In this document: positions 1-8,734 of the stretch, one piece after another
Layout: each line of letters starts with the position of its first letter
Numbering within the stretch: position 1 is the stretch's first letter
Origin: DATKHR01 sp036557365
GTDB taxonomy: Bacteria; Acidobacteriota; Vicinamibacteria; Vicinamibacterales; CAVVIG01
DNA length: 64,000 nucleotides
Assembly: GCA_036557365.1 (NCBI GenBank)
Contig: DATBHR010000077.1
Location: 310,001-374,000, forward strand
Direction of reading: 5' to 3'
Notes under the pieces: model-generated
Told to the model about the DNA's origin: nothing
Database searches by the model: none
Seen by the model: only the letters and a program-made list of their open reading frames with translations
Translations under genes and position numbers: made by a program

Positions 1-1581
1 CGACAGCGTCGAGTACCCGTTTTCGGCGAGCACCCTCGGCAGAGCCGCGTAATGGTTGCCTGGATAGCGAAACGCGACCGCGCCGTGATCGAGCGGCAGG
101 AGTGACGTCATCGCCGTGAACTCGGCATCCGACGTGCGCCCTTCGTTGGTTTCGTCCGTCACATTCCGGAAGCGCAGCGCGTCGCCGCTCCACGTACGCA
201 GATGCGGCATGACGTCCTGTCCTTCGATCCGAAGGTCGACGACGAAGTCCTGCAGCGATTCCACCTGGACGACGATCAGGTTCAAGCCGCGGGCGACACC
301 GAATGACGGCGCCGCCGGACCGGCGCGCAGCGCGGCCCTATCGTGGAACCACGCCTCGGCCACACGGATCTCCGCGTCGGTCGCCGAGCGGCGGAGCCAC
401 GTGGATCGCGCGTAGTTCCAGGCATCGAACGCGTGGAATCCGAACAGGCCGAGCTGCTCGACGACCGCGCGATCGCGAAACGTCTGTGCGAAGGACGTCG
501 ACGCGAGCACGCGCGGCGCCGACAGCGGCACGCCGGCCAGCGACAGCGCAGCGATGACAGACGCGGCGGCCGCAACGCGGTGGCCGAGCGCCGGTATCGG
601 CTGCGTGCTCCTCGACAAGCGGACGGCGAGCCAGATCGCCAGCGGCCAGTCGGCGACGATCCAGATGAGGATCGGCGACAGCAGGCTGCGGATGGAGCCC
701 CACACATGACCCGTCTGTCGCGCGGCGAGCATCGCCGGCGCGGAAAGTACGTCACCGAAAAACCGGTAGTAGACGACGTCGCCGAGCACGAGCAGCGATC
801 CGAAGATGCCAACGCCGACGAGCGACCAGACGCGGACGCGGCGCGGCAGCAGCAGCAAGCCGAGGATGGACGGCAGCAGCGCGGCAACCGCAATCAGCCA
901 GTACGCGACGGCGGTCGGCTCGAGCAGCGCTTCGTGAATCACGATGAACGGCTTGCACGCGAGACACGCCGTGCACCACGCGGCATCGGCGATCGTCGCG
1001 TAGCGCCACCGCTGTTGCCTTGCGGCGATGAGACCGACGAGCGCGACGACAAACGGGATAGGCGCGGCGATCCAGGCGGGCGGCGGCAGCACCACGACGA
1101 GCGTCCTCTCGGCGCGAGGTGAGCTCTGCGAGAACCATTCGACGCCCTCGTCGACCATGTCCCACTGGATCCAGTACAGGCCGGGCGAAGGCGGCGGCAG
1201 CAGACGCGCTTCGAGCTTGACGCTGGAGCCGGGCGGAATCGTCGTGCCCAGCTCCGTCCTGATGCCGTTCTGGTACGGCACGTCCCACCGCGAGCGCGAC
1301 GCGATCTCGCGCGGGATACACCACAGCCAGTGATACGAGACGTGGATTTGCTCGGGCTGCCACGTGCGGGAGCCCGTATTGACGAACCCGAGCGGAACGG
1401 TCGTTTCGCGCGTCGCCACGAGCAGTCGCGGCGACGATCCCTCGAGCGCGAACGCGAAAGTGTAGGGCGGTGGCGGAACGCGACGGCAGCCCGCCAGAAG
1501 CAACGCAGCGGCCGCGGCAGCCACGGAGAGAAACACGCGTCCCGCGGCCCGGGGACGAAGTCGGGTGGTACGTGTGGTCAA
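1..1581 (-). CDS. LtaS/OpgB-like sulfatase-fold membrane transferase with N-terminal lipobox domain (3' part cut off)
   Basis: The frame is open from the left edge up to a TAA at 1609-1611; the only usual start is TTG at 1581, giving 527 visible residues. Order: basic n-region and hydrophobic stretch ending in a perfect lipobox (L-A-G-C, Cys about residue 32); a beta-sandwich-like domain (about 40-150) with NTGSRTW and later WDMVDEGVEWF, resembling NBR1-type domains of exopolysaccharide enzymes; several membrane segments (about 155-330) with the LtaS-like YYRFFGD motif; then the alkaline-phosphatase-superfamily domain. The latter shows VQVES (metal-ligand Glu about 441) and EGRTSDAEF (candidate nucleophile Thr about 483). 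Family members transfer phosphoglycerol or similar groups to envelope polymers outside the membrane. Substrate is unknown. The lipobox and sandwich ahead of the membrane domain are unusual for this family. Confidence 0.8.
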   Translation of the reverse strand, partial: MTTRTTRLRPRAAGRVFLSVAAAAAALLLAGCRRVPPPPYTFAFALEGSSPRLLVATRETTVPLGFVNTGSRTWQPEQIHVSYHWLWCIPREIASRSRWDVPYQNGIRTELGTTIPPGSSVKLEARLLPPPSPGLYWIQWDMVDEGVEWFSQSSPRAERTLVVVLPPPAWIAAPIPFVVALVGLIAARQQRWRYATIADAAWCTACLACKPFIVIHEALLEPTAVAYWLIAVAALLPSILGLLLLPRRVRVWSLVGVGIFGSLLVLGDVVYYRFFGDVLSAPAMLAARQTGHVWGSIRSLLSPILIWIVADWPLAIWLAVRLSRSTQPIPALGHRVAAAASVIAALSLAGVPLSAPRVLASTSFAQTFRDRAVVEQLGLFGFHAFDAWNYARSTWLRRSATDAEIRVAEAWFHDRAALRAGPAAPSFGVARGLNLIVVQVESLQDFVVDLRIEGQDVMPHLRTWSGDALRFRNVTDETNEGRTSDAEFTAMTSLLPLDHGAVAFRYPGNHYAALPRVLAENGYSTLS

Positions 1582-1595
1582 TCGAACGATTGACC
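1576..1595. promoter_or_regulatory. perfect 9-bp inverted repeat over the sulfatase start
   Basis: GGTCAATCG and CGATTGACC are separated by two bases (AA on plus). The repeat covers the TTG start codon of the sulfatase-like gene, where a bound regulator or an mRNA hairpin could control translation or transcription. No regulator gene lies next to it, so function is inference. Confidence 0.45.
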
Positions 1596-1655
1596 CCAGA
1601 GTACCAGATTACGGTTGCACGCTGAGACTCGTCGCGTTCGACGGTCGAGGTGGCC

Positions 1656-4154
1656 TCAGCGCTCCGTGTCTTCGTTTGTGTTCAACGGCCGAACGAAGAC
1701 GCTGCGGCGCGGGGGCGGCATCGGCGATCCCGCGCCCTTCACCGACCGCCAGATGATCTCGTTCAGCAGAACCTCCGGCGTCCGGTCCTCCTCGACGAAG
1801 TTCATCGCTAACGATTCCTTTGCGCCGAACGCGGACGCGAGGTTCTTCTCGTCCATCGGCACACGCGGCATCTGGCGCTGATACGCGCCGAGGTTCGGCG
1901 TGCCGGCGAACGCGTTGAACAGCGGCAGCGCCGACGCGTCGTACTGGCTCATCGGCTCGAGGCCGAGGATCAGTTCCATCGTGCGCAGCACGCCGGACGT
2001 CGTATAAAAACTGTGGTCGACGAAATTCCGCCGCGCAAACGGGCTCGCCACATAGAGCAGCGAGCGATGCGAATCCACATGGTCCGGCCCGCTCTGCGCA
2101 TCGTCTTCGACGACGAAGATGGCGGAATCCTTCCAGTACGCGCTGTTCGACACCGTCTCGACGATGCGTCCGAGCGCCAGATCGTTGTCCGCGATCATGG
2201 CGCGAGGCGTCGGCGAGCCAGCGACCGTTCCCTTCGTGTGATCGTTCGGCAGATGGATGACCGACAACTGCGGCAGATTTCCGTTGCGCTCGAAACCGTG
2301 GAACTCGGCGACCCAGTTGTCCACGCGCTGCGAATCAGAGATGTCGAGATCGAAGCCCGCGAAACCGGGCGCGACGAGTCCCGCCAGTCCCGGAACGCTC
2401 GCCACGGCAAGGAAGTCGCCCGATGCGGTTTTGGTGTTGTCGACGTATTCGCCGTAGCTGCGGACGCTCACGTGCGCGCGGAGTGCGTAGTCCCAGATGT
2501 AGCCGTTCTCGGGCGCGGACAGGTTGCCGAACGGATTCCGCATGAAGCCGTCGCCCTCGCCGAGATACGGACCCCCGCGGTTGCCGTACATCGTCTGCCA
2601 CAACTTCTGGATGACATCGGTGGCGTACGCGGCCGTGGAGAACGCGTGACCGTCGTAGCTGACATCTGCGTCGACGTAGAAGTTGTCGAAGAGGACGAAG
2701 TTCTGCGACAGCGCATGCGCGTTGGGCGTCACGTCCTTGCCGAACAGCGTCAGCTTCGGATCGCCGTTGCCCTGGGCGACGTCGCCGAGGACCTGATCGT
2801 AGGTCCGGTTCTCCTTGATGATGTAGAAGACGTGCTTGATCGGCGAGCTGCCGCCGACCGTTTGCGGAATCGGCGATCCGATGGGGATGTTCGGCGGCGC
2901 GAGGCGCGTCTCGTCGCTGTACGGCGTGAGGCTGTACGTCTGACGCGTCAGCTCCGCGAGCGACGTGCGATCCGGCGGCGCGAGAATCGAGACGAGACCC
3001 GCCAGACGCGATTCCATCCCGCCCGTGAGCGGATTGGCGGCCGGCGTCATCCCCTTGCCGCTCAGGACCATCAGCTGACGTCCGTCGCGCGAATACGCGA
3101 GCCCCGTCGGATACCACGCCGTCGGGAAAAATCCTTCGACAAAGCTGTGCGCGATGTTGCTGACGTTCACGACGGCCACCGCGTTCATGTCGGCGGCCGC
3201 GACGGTCAACGTGTTGCCGTCCGGCGTCAGCGCCAGCGCATTCGGCGTCGTCGTCCGCGGCATCTCCGGGAACAGGTTCGTCGAAATCTGCTCGAGCGCG
3301 ATCCCCGAAAACGTGCTGAACACGTCGACAACGCCGCTGTTCGCGCAGGCGATGAACAGCCGTTTTCCGTCGAGCGACAGGATCATCGCGCTCGGATGCT
3401 CGTCGGTGTCGAAACTCGACGTCATCCTCAGCGTGTCGGTGGTGAAGGCCTGCACCTGACGTCCGCCCCAGAGCGAGACGTAGACGGTGCGCCCGTCTTG
3501 CGACACGACGCACGTGTACGGCTCCGCGGACAACGGCACCGTGTTCTTCACGCTGCCGGACGCAACGTCGATGGACGACAGCGTCATCGCGAACACGCGC
3601 GTGACGAACAGCGTTCGGCCGTCCGGCGAAATCGACAGGCCGCCGGCAAACGTATCGCCGGTATCGGACGAGGGCAGCCCGAAGCTGCGCGCGCGCGTCA
3701 GCGCGCCGTCGGCGTAGGTGAATTCCTGGACGTTGTTCTGGCCGGCACCGGCGACGTAGAGTCGCGAGCCGTCAGGATGCCAGACCATGCCGAGCCAGGC
3801 GTTGTCCAGCATGAGCGTGCTCTTCACGCTCCACTTCGCAATATCGATCACCGTCAGCGACGGTTGCGCGATACCGTTGCTGCTGACGACCGCGTACTTT
3901 CCGTCTGGTGAGATCAGGATGTTGAGCGGCAGCGGCCCGACCGGCAGGTTTCGTCCTGTCGGCGCCACTTTCCATCCGTTGGGCAGGAGCATCGTCCCGT
4001 CGGGCTGGGTGCCTGGTATGACCGTCGCTGGAGTGGGGTCGGTTTCCGCTGCCCGCGGGACAACCCAGAACGAGCCGAGTACGATGACGACGACCGCCGC
4101 GCACCCAAGGGTTAACCTGCGGATCGTTGCTGAGCTAACGATCCTCTGGTCCAT
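1656..4154 (-). CDS. YncE-like beta-propeller / phosphoesterase (acid phosphatase-phospholipase C family) fusion
   Basis: 832 residues from ATG 4154. A single N-terminal hydrophobic segment (about 13-33) should export or anchor it. Residues about 55-400 are YVTN/WD-like repeats with recurring SPDGR and DG-V blocks, a seven-bladed propeller. From about 435 the phosphoesterase domain begins with IIKENRTYDQVLGD, followed by DNFYVDADVSYDGH and, near the C-terminus, VVEDDAQSGPDHVDSHR, the metal-binding Asp/His residues of the AcpA/PlcN superfamily. Such proteins hydrolyse phosphomonoesters or phosphodiesters in the periplasm; the specific substrate cannot be read from sequence. The sulfatase-like gene follows 75 bp downstream on the same strand, so both may act on envelope phosphorus chemistry. 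It is divergent from the P1 peptidase gene. Confidence 0.9.
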   Translation of the reverse strand: MDQRIVSSATIRRLTLGCAAVVVIVLGSFWVVPRAAETDPTPATVIPGTQPDGTMLLPNGWKVAPTGRNLPVGPLPLNILISPDGKYAVVSSNGIAQPSLTVIDIAKWSVKSTLMLDNAWLGMVWHPDGSRLYVAGAGQNNVQEFTYADGALTRARSFGLPSSDTGDTFAGGLSISPDGRTLFVTRVFAMTLSSIDVASGSVKNTVPLSAEPYTCVVSQDGRTVYVSLWGGRQVQAFTTDTLRMTSSFDTDEHPSAMILSLDGKRLFIACANSGVVDVFSTFSGIALEQISTNLFPEMPRTTTPNALALTPDGNTLTVAAADMNAVAVVNVSNIAHSFVEGFFPTAWYPTGLAYSRDGRQLMVLSGKGMTPAANPLTGGMESRLAGLVSILAPPDRTSLAELTRQTYSLTPYSDETRLAPPNIPIGSPIPQTVGGSSPIKHVFYIIKENRTYDQVLGDVAQGNGDPKLTLFGKDVTPNAHALSQNFVLFDNFYVDADVSYDGHAFSTAAYATDVIQKLWQTMYGNRGGPYLGEGDGFMRNPFGNLSAPENGYIWDYALRAHVSVRSYGEYVDNTKTASGDFLAVASVPGLAGLVAPGFAGFDLDISDSQRVDNWVAEFHGFERNGNLPQLSVIHLPNDHTKGTVAGSPTPRAMIADNDLALGRIVETVSNSAYWKDSAIFVVEDDAQSGPDHVDSHRSLLYVASPFARRNFVDHSFYTTSGVLRTMELILGLEPMSQYDASALPLFNAFAGTPNLGAYQRQMPRVPMDEKNLASAFGAKESLAMNFVEEDRTPEVLLNEIIWRSVKGAGSPMPPPRRSVFVRPLNTNEDTER

Positions 4155-4245
4155 GAAGGGACTCTTTCAATTGTCGAGTTAGCGAGCCGCGACGGTATCA
4201 AAGAGTCATATTCTTTTCAATGAATATTCTCGAGCTGGTCAAAAT
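4155..4245. promoter_or_regulatory. divergent intergenic region with an 8-bp inverted repeat
   Basis: The 91-bp spacer between two divergent genes contains GACTCTTT (4160-4167) and its exact reverse complement AAAGAGTC (4200-4207), and the palindrome GAATATTC (4222-4229). TATTCT (4225-4230) could be a -10 for the plus-strand peptidase, giving a leader of about 9 nt. The repeat could be a shared operator. The spacer is clearly more AT-rich than its flanks. Confidence 0.4.
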
Positions 4246-5421
4246 ATGAAGCGCTCTTACGCACTTCTGATGACATTTTTGTACGCTGTGGCGATGCTGA
4301 CCGCTCAGGGCCGTCCGCGAGCCCGGGACCTCGGGATCAGCCCGGGCGTGCTTCCACCTGGGCCGTTGAACGCCATCACGGATGTCGACGGCGTCCGCGT
4401 CGGGCACACGACCGTCATCGAAGGCGACCGCGTTCGAACGGGCGTCACCGCGATCGTGCCGCACGGCGGAAACGTGTTTCAGGACAAGGTGGCGGGCGCC
4501 GTCTTCGTCGGCAATGCGTTCGGCAAACTCGCCGGCTCGACGCAGATTGCCGAGCTCGGGACGATCGAAACGCCGATCGTCCTGACCAACACGCTCAGCG
4601 TCGGGACCGCGATGGACGCGCTCGTGCGGTACACGATCGCGCAACCCGGGAACGAGCAGGTGCGGTCCGTCAACGCGATCGTCGGCGAAACGAATGACGG
4701 CGGGCTGAACGACATTCGCGGTCTGCACGTGACGACCGATCACGTCCTGAACGCGATTCGCACCGCCCGGAGCGGCGCGGTCGCCGAAGGCACGGTCGGC
4801 GCCGGCACCGGCACGATGTGCTACGGCTGGAAAGGCGGCATGGGCACCTCGTCGCGCCGCGTGGAGTTGAATGGTTCCGGCGAGCGGCGCACGTTCACGG
4901 TCGGCGTGCTCGCGCAGACGAACTTTGGCGGCAACCTCGTCGTGGACGGTGTGCCGGTCTTCAGAACGCTGCAGCCGCCGCGGCGGCGCACGGCCGATGC
5001 AAGCGGGCCGTCAACGGTCGTCCCGCAACGAGATGCGTCGAACGATCCCCACGCGGCGGACGGATCGTGCATGCTCGTCGTCGCCACCGACGCTCCGCTC
5101 GATGCGCGCGATCTGCGCCGCCTCGCGGCGCGCGCCGTGTTCGGCCTGGGACGCACCGGTTCCGCGTACAGCAACGGCAGCGGCGACTTCGCCGTCGCGT
5201 TTTCGACGTCGGCCGAGATGCGCAGTCGTTTCAACGACGAAGCGTCGCGCGCGCGGCGCGTGCTGCCGCCGGACGCCGCGTCACCGTTCTTCGAAGCGGC
5301 ACTCGAAGCGACGGAGGAAGCGGTCTACAACTCGCTCCTGCAGGCCACGTCCGTGCAGTCCGCCGTCGGCAGCGCCGAAGCGATTCCCGTCGATCGACTG
5401 CGCGCGTTGTTGAAGCGCTGA
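4246..5421 (+). CDS. P1 family (DmpA-type) self-processing aminopeptidase
   Basis: 391 residues with an N-terminal signal-like segment (MKRSYALLMTFLYAVAML), so probably periplasmic. The family signature runs from GPLNAITDVDGVRVGHTT through NDGGLNDIRG to GTGTMCYGWKGGMGTSSR. The N-terminal-nucleophile site is visible as DGS at residues 272-274 followed by VVATDAPL; in DmpA-type enzymes the precursor cleaves itself before this Ser, which becomes the catalytic nucleophile (Ser274 here). Length matches the family (about 370-400). Members release N-terminal D- or L-residues or beta-amino acids from peptides. No convincing Shine-Dalgarno sequence precedes the ATG. Confidence 0.95.
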   Translation: MKRSYALLMTFLYAVAMLTAQGRPRARDLGISPGVLPPGPLNAITDVDGVRVGHTTVIEGDRVRTGVTAIVPHGGNVFQDKVAGAVFVGNAFGKLAGSTQIAELGTIETPIVLTNTLSVGTAMDALVRYTIAQPGNEQVRSVNAIVGETNDGGLNDIRGLHVTTDHVLNAIRTARSGAVAEGTVGAGTGTMCYGWKGGMGTSSRRVELNGSGERRTFTVGVLAQTNFGGNLVVDGVPVFRTLQPPRRRTADASGPSTVVPQRDASNDPHAADGSCMLVVATDAPLDARDLRRLAARAVFGLGRTGSAYSNGSGDFAVAFSTSAEMRSRFNDEASRARRVLPPDAASPFFEAALEATEEAVYNSLLQATSVQSAVGSAEAIPVDRLRALLKR

Positions 5422-5539
5422 CACCGTTCGGAGCGGCTGCCATCGCTCGCCGCACTCGACGCCGCCCGGCGTTGGCGCGCGGAAGATCGCGCGCGCCATT
5501 TGACGATCGCCAACTGAGGCGGCTACCATCCGGATCGTC

Positions 5540-6508
5540 TTGCCAACAACGGTTCCCAGCCGGCAGATTCCCCTCGAATCCGTCCGGGACGCGGCGCGCT
5601 CGGTGTACGCCGCGGCGGTCAGGACGCCGCTCGTCCGCGTCCACATCGATGCGCCTACGCCTGAGCTGTACCTGAAGCTCGAAGTCCTCCAGCCGATCGG
5701 ATCGTTCAAGATTCGCGGTGCCTACAACGCCGTTCGCCAGCTCAGCGCCGACGAGCTTCGGCAGGGCGTGTGGACGGTCAGCGCGGGAAACGCCGCGCAG
5801 GGCGTCGCGTTCGCCGCCCGCCTTGCAGGCGCCCGCTGCTCGGTCATGGTCATGGACACGGCGCCCGAGACAAAAATCCGCGCCATCGAGCGCCTCGGCG
5901 CCGCGATCGTCCGCGCGAGCTACGACGAATGCTGGCGGACGGTGGAGTCGCACCGCTCCGATCGCATGACGGGACATTTCGTCCATCCGTTCGACGACGA
6001 TCAGTTCATCGCCGGCAACGGCACGGCGGCGCTCGAAATTTTCGAAGACCTTCCCGACGTCGACGCCATCGTCGCGCCGCTCGGCGGCGGAGGCCTGTTG
6101 TCGGGAATCGCGGCCGTCGCGAGCGCGATGAAGCCGTCGGTCCGCGTGTTCGCCGCCGAACCGGAGACCGCGGCGCCGTTGTCGGCGTCGATGGCCGCCG
6201 GCAAGCCGATGTACTTCGACAACTGGACCGCGTCCTTCGTCGACGGCGCCGGCGGGAAATCGGTACTGACCACGATGTGGCCGCTGCTCTCCCGCCTGTC
6301 CGGATCGATCGTCGTGAGCCTCGACGAGGTCGCGCGTGCGATGCGCGTCGTCGCCGAGCGCACGCACGTCATCGCAGAAGGCGCAGCCGGCTGCGCGATC
6401 GCCGCTGCGCTGAGCGGCCGCGCCGGCTCCGGCAAGGTCGTCGCGGTCGTGTCGGGCGGCAACATCGACCTCTCGAAATTCGCTTCGCTCGTGGGCGCCT
6501 GTACTTGA
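5540..6508 (+). CDS. PLP-dependent threonine/serine dehydratase-like protein
   Basis: 322 residues from TTG 5540; no ATG or GTG precedes the conserved N-terminus. Fold-type II PLP enzyme: catalytic Lys57 lies in GSFKIRGA, the phosphate-binding glycine loop is APLGGGGLLSG (about 178-188), and a C-terminal VVSGGNID binds the ring. It is short and lacks the ACT regulatory domain of biosynthetic IlvA, so it looks like a catabolic threonine/serine dehydratase or serine racemase relative. Expected reaction: threonine to 2-oxobutyrate plus ammonia (or serine to pyruvate). The glycogen phosphorylase gene starts 24 bp later. Confidence 0.88.
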   Translation: MPTTVPSRQIPLESVRDAARSVYAAAVRTPLVRVHIDAPTPELYLKLEVLQPIGSFKIRGAYNAVRQLSADELRQGVWTVSAGNAAQGVAFAARLAGARCSVMVMDTAPETKIRAIERLGAAIVRASYDECWRTVESHRSDRMTGHFVHPFDDDQFIAGNGTAALEIFEDLPDVDAIVAPLGGGGLLSGIAAVASAMKPSVRVFAAEPETAAPLSASMAAGKPMYFDNWTASFVDGAGGKSVLTTMWPLLSRLSGSIVVSLDEVARAMRVVAERTHVIAEGAAGCAIAAALSGRAGSGKVVAVVSGGNIDLSKFASLVGACT

Positions 6509-6532
6509 TGCGCACTTCTCCCGGCCTTTTCC

Positions 6533-8686
6533 ATGAACCGGTACGCTGACCGTCCGTCCATGCCGCCGCGCATCGCGCGGCTCGACGAGATCGCGCTCGA
6601 CCTCTGGTGGAGCTGGCATCACGAAGCGCGGACGGTCTTCCGGCAACTCGACTACTCGCTCTGGAGATCGACCGCGCACAATCCGGTGCGCATGCTGAAC
6701 CTGATCGCGGTCGAGCGGCTGCAGACCGTCGCCGACGATCCGGGATTCCTCGCCGCGTACGACCAGGCCATCCAGGCGCTCGACGATGCGCGCGCGGCGC
6801 GCAATACGTGGTGGTCCGAGCGGTTTCCGCAGCTCGGTGGCCGATCGGTCGCGTACTTCTCCGCCGAATTTGCGCTGCACCAGTCACTGCCGATCTACGC
6901 CGGCGGTCTTGGCGTCCTCGCCGGCGATCACTGCAAGGAAGCGGGCGACCTCGGCGTGCCGCTCATCGGCGTCGGGTTCATGTACCCGCAGGGCTACTTC
7001 CATCAGCATCTGTCCGCTGACGGCTGGCAGGAAGAGAGCTACGAGCGTCTGAACTGGACGGACGCGCCGATCGAGCAGGCGACGACGGCGGACGGCAAGC
7101 CGTGCATCACCGCCGTGCCGCTCGGCGATCGGTCGGTGCTCGTTGCCGTCTGGCGCGTGCGCATGGGCCGCGTGAAGCTGTATCTCCTCGACACCGACCT
7201 CGAGGAAAACGCGCCGTGGGATCGCGACCTGTCCGCGCGCCTCTACGGCGGCGATCGCGAAACGCGGATTCAGCAGGAGATCATCCTCGGCATTGGCGGC
7301 GTACGCGCGCTGAAGGCGCTCGGGTCTGATCCGGGCGTATTCCACTTGAACGAAGGCCACGCCGGCTTCGTCGTGCTGCAACGCATCCGCGATCTCATCG
7401 AGCAGGGATCGTCGTTCGACGATGCGCTGCAGGAAATTCGCGAAACGACCATCTTCACGACGCACACGCCCGTCGCCGCGGGACACGACGCGTTTCCGTT
7501 CCACCTCGTCGAGAAACACCTCGCCGGCGCGTGGGGTACGCTCGGCTCGAACCGCGAGCGCTTCCTCGCGCTCGGTGCGTACGACAACGGCAGCGGCTCG
7601 CAATTCAACATGACCGCGCTCGCGCTGCGGTCGGCCGGCGCGACCAACGGCGTCAGCAAACTGCACGGCAGCGTCACGCGCGTGATGTTCGCGCCGATGT
7701 GGCCCGGCGTTCCCGAACCGGAGCGTCCCGTCGGTTCCGTCACCAACGGCGTGCACATGGCGACGTGGATCGCGAGCGATCTCTCGGATCTGTTCTGCCG
7801 CCATCTCGGCGCCGACTGGATCGAACGGCACGACGATCCCGCGATGTGGAACGGCGTCCTCTCCATTCCGGACGACGAAGTGTGGGCGGCGCGCCAGTCG
7901 CTCCGCCGGTATCTGTTCGCGTTCGCGCGCGAGCGTGCACGCCAGCGCTGGACCGAAGAACGCGTCGGCACGCCCCGGGTCGTCGCGGCCGGCACGCTGC
8001 TCGATCCCGACGCGCTGACGATCGGCTTCGCGCGGCGGTTCACCGGCTACAAGCGCGCGGAGCTGATCTTCCGCGACGCCGAACGGCTGTCGCGCATCCT
8101 GAACGCGCGCGGACGCCCGGTGCAGATCGTCTTCGCGGGCAAGGCGCATCCCGCCGACGAGATCGGCAAGCACAACCTGCAGCGCGTGTACAAGCGCGCG
8201 CTCGACCCGCTGTTCGGCGGCCGCGTCGCGTTCGTCGACGACTACGATCTGCACGTCGCGCACTTCCTCGTGCAGGGCTGCGACGTGTGGCTGAACAATC
8301 CACGCAAGCCGATGGAGGCATCGGGCACGAGCGGCATGAAGGCCGCGATCAACGGCGTGCCGCACCTGAGCATCGGCGACGGCTGGTGGGCGGAAGGATT
8401 CACCGGATCCAACGGCTGGACGATCGACGCCGGCCCGTCGACAGGGTCAGACGACGAGACGGACACGATTGATTCGAACGCGCTCTATCGCCTGCTCGAA
8501 GAAGACGTCGTCCCGGCGTTCTACGATCGCGACGAGCGCAACGTGCCGCATCGCTGGGTCGCCATCATCAAAGAATCCATCCGCAGCGTGGCGCCGCAGT
8601 TCTGCGCGCGCCGCATGGTGAAGGAGTACGTCGAGCGCCTCTACACGCCGGCGCTCTCCCGCAACCGAGCCGTCGAGCACCGCTAG
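6533..8686 (+). CDS. glgP: alpha-glucan (glycogen) phosphorylase, GT35
   Basis: 717 residues from ATG 6533 (MNRYADRP); ATG 6560 (MPPRIARLDEIALDLWWSW) also fits, since family members often begin near the LWWSW motif. The N-terminal DUF3417-type region (about 10-110) and VAYFSAEFALHQSLPIYAGGLG mark the shorter bacterial/archaeal phosphorylase branch. The PLP lysine is K603 in ASGTSGMKAAINGV, and FARRFTGYKRAELI supplies the phosphate site. It releases glucose-1-phosphate from alpha-1,4-glucans in the cytoplasm. A GC hairpin follows directly after the stop codon. No other glycogen gene lies nearby. Confidence 0.96.
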   Translation: MNRYADRPSMPPRIARLDEIALDLWWSWHHEARTVFRQLDYSLWRSTAHNPVRMLNLIAVERLQTVADDPGFLAAYDQAIQALDDARAARNTWWSERFPQLGGRSVAYFSAEFALHQSLPIYAGGLGVLAGDHCKEAGDLGVPLIGVGFMYPQGYFHQHLSADGWQEESYERLNWTDAPIEQATTADGKPCITAVPLGDRSVLVAVWRVRMGRVKLYLLDTDLEENAPWDRDLSARLYGGDRETRIQQEIILGIGGVRALKALGSDPGVFHLNEGHAGFVVLQRIRDLIEQGSSFDDALQEIRETTIFTTHTPVAAGHDAFPFHLVEKHLAGAWGTLGSNRERFLALGAYDNGSGSQFNMTALALRSAGATNGVSKLHGSVTRVMFAPMWPGVPEPERPVGSVTNGVHMATWIASDLSDLFCRHLGADWIERHDDPAMWNGVLSIPDDEVWAARQSLRRYLFAFARERARQRWTEERVGTPRVVAAGTLLDPDALTIGFARRFTGYKRAELIFRDAERLSRILNARGRPVQIVFAGKAHPADEIGKHNLQRVYKRALDPLFGGRVAFVDDYDLHVAHFLVQGCDVWLNNPRKPMEASGTSGMKAAINGVPHLSIGDGWWAEGFTGSNGWTIDAGPSTGSDDETDTIDSNALYRLLEEDVVPAFYDRDERNVPHRWVAIIKESIRSVAPQFCARRMVKEYVERLYTPALSRNRAVEHR

Positions 8687-8701
8687 GCCCGCACGCGGGC
8701 C
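8686..8701 (+). other. GC hairpin after glgP
   Basis: GGCCCGC-AC-GCGGGCC is a perfect 7-bp inverted repeat that begins on the last base of the glgP stop codon. It lacks a T-tract, so it is at best a Rho-independent-like or mRNA-stabilising 3' structure. Confidence 0.4.
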
Positions 8702-8721
8702 GGGACGCCGTGGCGTAGTGT

Positions 8722-8727
8722 TAGACT
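8722..8727 (+). promoter_or_regulatory. -10 box (TAGACT) for a probably leaderless mRNA
   Basis: TAGACT ends exactly 7 nt before the ATG at 8735, so transcription would start at or next to the start codon; the intervening CAGAGGC is too close to act as a transcribed Shine-Dalgarno. A -35 element is not evident. Confidence 0.45.
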
Positions 8728-8734
8728 CAGAGGC

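Noticed and set aside
343..1122. 259-codon frame on plus at the left end
   Set aside because: Antisense to the sulfatase-like gene, whose membrane segments and catalytic motifs are clear.
2013..3911. 632-codon open frame on plus
   Set aside because: Antisense to the propeller/phosphoesterase gene; Arg/Asp-rich composition typical of the mirror frame in GC-rich DNA, no recognisable domain.
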